Part shown: positions 56,891-64,000 of the stretch, in pieces
Numbering within the stretch: the first letter of the stretch is position 1
Layout: every line of letters begins with the position of its first letter
NCBI GenBank assembly: GCA_030549205.1
Contig: JAUKTV010000004.1
Span: 1,550,001 to 1,614,000, forward strand
DNA from: Apiosordaria backusii
Taxonomy: Eukaryota > Ascomycota > Sordariomycetes > Sordariales > Lasiosphaeriaceae
Reading direction: 5' to 3'
DNA length: 64,000 nt
Program-made: the position numbers and the translations under genes
The notes under the pieces: generated by a model
What the model was told of the DNA's origin: nothing
The model's input: the letters and a program-made list of their open reading frames with translations, nothing else
Databases searched by the model: none

Positions 56891-59800
56891 ATGGCGAGCG
56901 GGACCTTCGAAGACATCGTGAGGAAGCTCAGTGTCCCCGACATTGGTAAGGCTGCCAACTTCCATCCCCCAACCCCACTTGGCCGCGCACCTCTGCAACT
57001 GGACATGCCTCTTATGGTTGCCTTGCCGTTGTTAATAATGCCACTGTATTGGTGCAGCTCAAGCTAATCTGTGATGTCTCAACAGAGCTTCGGGTCAAGG
57101 TCGAAGCGGCAACGGCCCTGCGCGATCAGCTCGAACATTACACCACTGGCCAGGTCTACCCGAATTTCCTCAAGCGATTGATGCCCGCCTTCATCATCAT
57201 TCTCCGATCACCATGCATCTTTCAAGCGAACACTCCCGAGCAGGCGAATATGCAGAGACTGCGTAACTGCGTACTAGAGATCCTCCACCGTCTGCCGACC
57301 TCACCATCGCCACCAGAACCGTTTGCGCCGTATGCCGAAGAAGTCGTCGATCTTTTAATGACCCTGGTCCGAACCGATAACGAGGATAATGCCGTAATCT
57401 GCATCAAGACGATCTCGGATATTATGCGACATCAACATGCGGTGTTGGGCTCAAAGGTACAGACATTCCTGAGCTTAATTCAGGATCTGTTTGAGCAATT
57501 GGACAGGGTGGTGAGGGAACAGCTCGACAACACATCATCCACCGGTCCGGCAGGTGCGCCATCTACTCCGGGTAGTACGCAGGCAGCCTTCCCGCCGCAT
57601 CAACAATCACCGAGACCAGGCTCTCCAGTTGCCACTGGTGGTCCTCCCGATTTCAATGCTGATGCTAATCAGCAGTCCAACAGGCCGTTGCTGAAGGGCA
57701 TGCAGTCTTTCAAAGTGCTATCGGAGTGCCCCATCATCGTGGTCTCGATATTCCAGGTCTATAGGAACACGGTTGCACAGAATGTCAAGGCCTTTGTGCC
57801 CTTGATCAAGTCTGCCCTGAGCTGCCAAGCCAAAGCTCAAGACCAAGCACACAAAGATGCTGCGGCGCGAGGGACCATTCACACAGGTGTCAGTCCAAAT
57901 ATTAAGAACCGAGCCGCCTTTGGTGACTTCATTACCGCCCAGGTCAAGACCATGAGTTTTCTCGCCTACCTGCTGCGACAGTACTCGCAGCAACTCACGG
58001 ACTTTTTGCCCTCTCTCCCAGATATCGTTGTCCGGCTGCTCAAGGACTGCCCGCGGGAAAAGTCGAGCGCGCGCAAGGAGCTTTTGGTAGCCATCCGTCA
58101 CATAATCAACTTCAATTTCAGGAAAATCTTCCTGCCCAAAATCGACGAACTGCTGGACGAGAGGACACTGATAGGAGATGGCCTGACCGTCCATGAGACT
58201 ATGAGACCCTTGGCGTACAGTATGTTGGCTGACCTCATTCACCATGTTCGAGAGAGCCTCACTCCGGAACAGATCCGCAAGACGGTGGAGGTATACACTC
58301 GCAACCTCCAGGATAATTTTCCGGGCACGAGCTTTCAGACGATGAGCGCGAAACTTCTCCTTAACATGGCGGAGTGCATCGCGCGTATGCCAAATAAGGT
58401 GGACGCACGGCATTATTTGATAATGATTCTGAATGCGATTGGCGACAAGTTCGCTGCCATGAATAGGCAATATCACAATGCGGTCAAGCTCTCTAAGCTA
58501 TATGCCCAGCAAGCAGCCGATCAGGTTCCCGAGACTTATTTGGCGGACAAAGAGCATCCACCAGAATGGGATGAGATCGACATTTTCACTGCGATGCCTA
58601 TCAAAACAACAAATCCTCGCGACAGGGCTGCTGATCCGGTAGTTGACAACAAGTTTCTGTTCAAGAATCTGATGAATGGGCTTAAGAATACCGTCTACCA
58701 GTTGAAAAGCTGCAACCCACAGGGCAGTGTTGATCTGACAGGAGCCCCTCCTCAGTGGGCAGAAGTTGCACACGGCTTCACTGCCGAGGAGGTCAAGGTT
58801 ATCATCAAACTATTCCGCGAAGGGGCCTATGTCTTCAGGTATTATGAAATCGAGAAACCGGCCACCGAGTCACTGTACAGCTCCCCAGTAGAATTCATGG
58901 CGAATTTCTACATGGTTTCTAGTGGAAAGGAGGAGAAGGAGTTACTGGAGACTTTTGCGACGGTTTTTCACTGCATTGATGCGGCTACTTTTCATGAGGT
59001 TTTCCAACAGGAGATCCCACGGCTTTACGAGATGATGCACGAACATACGGCACTTCTTCATATACCCCAATTCTTTCTGGCCAGCGAGGCAACATCTCCC
59101 AGCTTTTGCGGCATGCTTCTGCGCTTTCTCATGGAACGGATCGAGGATGTTGGCTCTGCGGATATCAAAAAGTCCGCCATTCTCCTGCGGCTCTTCAAAC
59201 TCGCCTTTATGGCTGTCACTCTGTTCTCTACGCAGAACGAACAGGTGCTGCTGCCCCACGTTGTTGATATCGTAACGAAGTCTATCGAGCTGTCAACTAA
59301 GGCGGAGGAGCCCATGAATTATTTCTTCTTGCTTCGCTCCTTGTTTCGGAGTATTGGAGGCGGCAAATTCGAGCACCTCTACAAGCAGATTTTGCCTCTC
59401 TTAGAGATGCTGCTGGATGTGCTCAATAACCTCCTGTTGGCCGCTCGCAAGCCAGCGGAGCGCGATCTCTACGTGGAGCTTTGTCTTACCGTGCCTGCTC
59501 GGCTTAGTAACCTGCTACCTCATTTGAGTTACTTGATGCGCCCTCTAGTAGTAGCGCTTCGCGCAGGTACCGACTTGGTGGGACAAGGCCTTCGAACACT
59601 GGAGTTGTGCGTTGACAACCTCACGGCTGACTACCTCGATCCCATCATGGCACCGGTCATTGATGAGCTAATGACCGCTCTGTTCGATCACCTCAAGCCA
59701 CACCCATACAGCCACTTCCATGCCCACACTACTCTGAGAATTCTCGGAAAGCTTGGAGGTCGCAACAGGAAATTCATGACGGACGCTCTGCCTGTCACGT

Positions 59801-62800
59801 TTGAACAATACGCCGATGATCGTGCTAGCTTCGACGTGAGGTTGATCGGGTCAAAAAGGGACAGAGCTTTCCCGGCCCATCTTGGAATTGATCTGGCCAT
59901 TCAGAAACTGATGGAAGTGCCAAAACCTGGAAAGGGGATATCGAGCGCTGCGGCTAAGCAATATGACGCCTACTACAAGAAACAGGCACTGAGTCTCATC
60001 AAGGCTCAGGTAAAGCTACGCATTGGGTTTGATAACCTTCCGGACGACCTCCCTCGTCTGGTACGACTTCAAGCGCAGGACTTGGTGAAGCGCAACAGGG
60101 CAGTCGACATCTCCGCCTTTGAGACCACTGATCGGGAGCGGTCAATCGTCAAGAGAAACGAAGAAGAGGCGCTGTTGAAACGACTTATCAAGGCGCTCGT
60201 GTTTGCCGAGTCCATCCCAGACTTCAAATCGGAAGTGGATGCCTTCCTTCTGAATCTGGCTCGACATTTCACCATTGTCGAGGTTGGACGAGCGCTCGTT
60301 GACATGAAAAGGTCAGTCAGCCCATTCGACCACAAATCAGGCGAGGGGCCTCTTTTCCTTGACTCCAGGGTCTTCTCCGATGCCATTCTAGACTCGCTTG
60401 CATCGGAGAACCCTGAGATCCGAGAAGCAGCTGAGCGGATGATCAAGGAGGTGTACAATTCTGCGCTCACGATCTTCAACGAGCCCAAGAATGTTGCTCG
60501 CTTGACCTTCTTCAACACCTTGGCATCTGCTTTTTGCCATGGGTGTTACGAGGAAGAGTGGTTCACCAAGACTGGTGGCACGCTGGGGATCAAATACCTG
60601 CTCAACGACATTGATCTTGGAGATCTGTGGGTTGCAGCGAAGCAGATGGACTTTGTGCGTGCTCTGATGTACGTCATAAAGGATATGCCCCAGGATTTGT
60701 CAGAGAAGACCAGGAGATCAGCGCAGGTTACGCTTGAAATGCTCCTCACCAGGCTCACCAAGGGAATCAAAAAGTCGGAGTGTTTCCCGCAACAACCACC
60801 ATCACAAAGCCAAACACCTGCAGGACAACCGCCACAACCTCCACCGCCGCCACAGCCGCAAGTCAATCCAAAGTTCACTCGTATTCCCAACATCATCGTG
60901 ATGCTCAATGGAGAGCTGTCTCACATGAACAGGCATGTGCGAGAGACGGCACGCCGTTCTCTTGAGTTGATCGCCAAGGCTGCCGGCGCCGAGGTCTGGG
61001 AGTTGCTTGAGCCACACAAGAGGCAGTTGCTCCAGCCCGTGTTTAATAAGCCACTGCGAGCATTGCCATTCGCCATCCAGATCGGCTATGTTGATGCCGT
61101 GTCTTACTACATGTCGCTCAAGAAAGATTTCGTTGCGTTTGACAGCGATCTGAACCGGCTTCTGATGGAGTCTCTTGCTCTGGCCGATGCAAGTGACGAC
61201 TCACTTGCTCAGAAGGCGCTTGAGTTTAGGACACAGCACTTTATTGTTAACCTCCGCGTCTCCTGCATCAAGATCCTCAGCAGTGCTATGAGCTTTGATG
61301 AGTTTGGACAAGGGCAGAATAACCCGACTAGGGCCAAGGTTGTGGGCGTGTTTTTTAAGTGTCTCTACTCAGACTCTCAACCCACCATCGAGGCGGCCAA
61401 CAATGCTTTGAGATCTGTCCTTCAGCACACCACCAAGCTCCCCAAGGATCTGCTGCAGTCAGGGCTTCGACCTGTTCTTGCTAGTCTTCAGGATGCCAAG
61501 CGCTTGACTGTCCATAGCTTGGAGAATCTTGCCCGGCTCTTGAGGCTACTGACCACTTACTTCAAGGTGGAAATTGGCTCTCGTCTACTGGACCATATCA
61601 AGCAGATTGCCGATCCGACCTTTTTGCAGGAGGCGTCCTTCACCTTCTTTGAGCAACAGCAGTCGATGAAGGTCATTGCTGCTGTGTTCAACATCTTCCA
61701 CTTGTTGCCAGATGCTGCCAGGCACTTCAAAGAGCGGGTTATTGACAATGTCCTCGACTTGGAAGAGAAGCTGAGACGGACACACCTCAGTCCCTTCCGT
61801 GTCCCGCTCTACCGGTATCTCAACAAGTATGCCACGGATGTTTGGGCCTTCATCATTGGCAAGATGGAGGAGCTGAAATATGGCCGGTTCATGTCCCAGG
61901 CCCTCCGCCACCCAGACAACCAAGAGCTCCGGGCATGGGGTGCCGCAAATGTCGACACTATCATGAAGAAGTGCACCGCGATTGGCCAGCAGAACAAGGA
62001 CACCAAGTTCGTTGCCATTGTCAACACCATCAACCTGCTGGATGCGCTCTGCCAGTTTCCCAACTCCAACGTTATGTACTGGTTGGATGGTAAAGATCGC
62101 ATTGACTGGCTCAAGCAAGTCGGCAAGGAACTCGAGCGCAATCTGAAGAACAACTCCTTGCCACCGCATCTTCGCCTACCGGCTGATCAGGCATCTGAGC
62201 AGCTCATGAGCATTCTCACCAAGGCTCTGGAGCGTAAGCCTGAGGACTTGGAACCACTCCTCAGCTTGATCGAGTCCGTCACAGCCGATGACTTCCGTGA
62301 GACACAGGCCCTTCTTTCGCACATCTACAAGCATATCATCTGCAGCACCAACATCGACTTTTGGAGAACCGTGGTTCTCAGGTGTCTCGACATCTATGCA
62401 GGAAGGACTGCCTCCCAGCGGACAAAGTGGTATCTGATCCACAACATCGTCAACCCGATTCTTGCGATGGACGTCATGCGGCACTGGAATAAAAAGACCA
62501 ATGGACCACGGTTCTTGGACAAGACAATTATTGACTCGATCAACACCAAGATCTGGAAGGCGAATCCCACAGGACCCCATGATGACCTCTCTCAGCCCCG
62601 CATCGACCATACTAGAATGGAGGTGTTGCAACTCTCGGCAATGCTTGTCAAGTATCATCACAATATCCTCGAATACTTCAGAAAGGACTTCATCAAGTTT
62701 GGCTGGACGTATATTCGTCTGGACGATGTCATCAACAAGCATGCGGCGTATGTAGTTATTGGCTACTTTATCGCGCATTACGAAACACCAGTCAAGATCG

Positions 62801-64000
62801 TGACCCAAATCTACTCGTCCTTGCTTAAGACGAATCAGAACGAGGGGAGGTCTCTTGTCACACAAGCACTGGAGCTGATGGCACCTGTTATGCCCAAGCA
62901 TTGCGCAGTGAGTCCAGGCGATCGGAATCCGCCCTGGGCCATGGCTCCCCGTCGGATTTTGGCCGAGGAGAGTCAGAATGCGCAGCAGATTACTTGCATT
63001 TTCCACTTCTTGGTCCGGCACCCAGATCTGTTTTACGATTCTAGGGACAAGTTTGCCGTGGTCATTATTCAGTGTCTCCGTAAAGTCGCGTCTCCTCCGA
63101 ACCCATCAAACGAAAGCAAGAAGCTTGCTCTGAACATGATGTGGCTCATCTGGCAGTGGGAGCAGCGGAGAGTGGAAGGAAAGCGCAGCGAGCCAGTTCG
63201 CGCTTTGTCAGAGTCACCCAATACCAAGAAGCGGAGGCTTGAGGATGCAGCAGGCTCCTCTCCTTCTGCTACCAGACAGCCGGAGCGCGCCGACTATCAG
63301 ATCCCAGCAATGGCTCGCCAAAAGATGATCAAGTACTTGGTTGAGTTCATTGCGCAGCTCAATGAACGCTATCCACTCCCTTCAGCCAGGCCGCTTGCTT
63401 CAGCGGCACCCTCGCTCCCGGCACCGGCTCCGCCTTCCACAGATCTCTGCAAGAAGGCGTTGACGCTGCTCTACAACCTCTTGCAACCCCAGTATTGGGG
63501 AGACCTGGAAGTAGACTTGTTCCCCAATGTCACCGATCTGGTCCTCGTGAGCGACAAGGCCGTGGCGGTTCTTACAGCCGATCCTTCGTCAGAAAAGGAG
63601 AACCCGAAGTTCGATGACAAGTTCACCACCAACATCATCAACACTCTGCAAGTTGTCCGCACTATTCTCAACTTCAAGTCGGATGACTGGATCCAGAAGA
63701 ACATGACTCAGATCCAGCGGATTCTGGAGAAGTGTCTTAAGTGCGAGCACCCCGAGATTCAGGACTGTTTGCATCTAGCCGACAAAAAGTATGACGGTGA
63801 CCGGGATATCAAGCCAATCGTCAAGCGCATCCTTGATGCCGTTCCGGAAGATGTTCCGATGGAGGATGCCGATGCTGATGGTGAGACCGAGGCGCAGACC
63901 TCTGAGATCGTCACTTTCCTCTCCGGTATTGCGACTGAGAGCATGAATGCTGGCAACTATGTTTCTGGCATCAATATTCTGTGGTCTCTTGGACGCCGCA
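56891..64000 (+). CDS. TRA1: TRA1, SAGA/NuA4 activator-binding subunit, 3' end outside window
   Basis: Exon 1 56891-56945 (MASGTFEDIVRKLSVPDI), intron 56946-57085 (GTAAGG..CAG), exon 2 from 57086 to the window edge with no stop: 2,323 residues seen of an expected 3,700-3,900. All visible sequence is the HEAT-repeat solenoid of the pseudokinase TRRAP/Tra1, which docks activators and holds SAGA and NuA4 together. Recognisable blocks include KVEAATALRDQLEHY, RPLAYSMLADLIHHVRE, LRILGKLGGRNRKFM and GWTYIRLDD. The FAT, pseudokinase and FATC parts lie downstream. A Gln/Pro-rich insert sits at about residues 1250-1278 (nt 60784-60866), and a Lys/Arg cluster (TKKRRLE, about residue 2065) could be a nuclear signal. 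The ATG at 56891 is the first in frame and keeps the intron in phase. Confidence 0.96.

Noticed and set aside
1..64000. Secondary-metabolite gene cluster around the Zn2Cys6 regulator
   Set aside because: No polyketide synthase, NRPS, terpene cyclase, P450 or transporter lies in the window; neighbours are housekeeping genes.

Overview
The window is nuclear DNA of a filamentous ascomycete (Pezizomycotina), most likely a sordariomycete. The grounds are: single genes on both strands with short GT-AG introns (about 45-110 bp, CTNAN branch sites); a Zn2Cys6 regulator, an AA11 lytic polysaccharide monooxygenase and a NACHT-ankyrin receptor; and a DNA transposon whose damage is entirely of the repeat-induced point mutation (RIP) type. 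No operons, CRISPR arrays, rRNA or convincing tRNA genes were seen. I count 19 protein genes, the first and last cut by the window edges.

Layout. 0-8 kb: 3' end of a NACHT-ankyrin (NLR-type) gene, a Tda3-like FAD oxidoreductase, a thiol glutathione peroxidase and a DapA-family aldolase/lyase with a mitochondrial presequence. 9.46-11.40 kb: a 1,949-bp Fot1/pogo (Tc1/mariner) element with 109-bp terminal inverted repeats and TA target duplication, inactivated by RIP. 12-18 kb: Gfo/Idh/MocA oxidoreductase, MARVEL membrane protein, NOP16. 17.8-34.9 kb: gene-poor land holding only a 922-residue Zn2Cys6 regulator, with about 10.5 kb of apparently non-coding DNA upstream of it. 35-45 kb: flavin-reductase-domain protein, CASTOR-type ACT protein, METTL25-type methyltransferase divergent from mitochondrial ribosomal protein uS13m, and an M19 dipeptidase. 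46-52 kb: Rgd2-type F-BAR/DEP/RhoGAP protein, Yih1/IMPACT-type protein, AIG2-type gamma-glutamylcyclotransferase. 54.5-64 kb: AA11 LPMO and the first 2,323 residues of TRA1 (SAGA/NuA4).

The genes are mainly housekeeping and do not form one pathway. The most notable signals are: (i) the RIP-killed transposon, where all seven TIR differences are CpA-to-TpA (or complement); (ii) four single-base losses in C/G homopolymers that break three otherwise intact genes in 34.9-50.2 kb, which looks like base-calling error rather than pseudogenes; (iii) the long empty upstream region of the Zn2Cys6 regulator; (iv) an identical 17-bp GATA-type motif upstream of NOP16 and TRA1; (v) a RhoGAP domain with Leu where the arginine finger is expected; (vi) three genes with a cleavable-looking N-terminal extension followed by an internal ATG, suggesting dual targeting. 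I found no convincing new multi-gene system.
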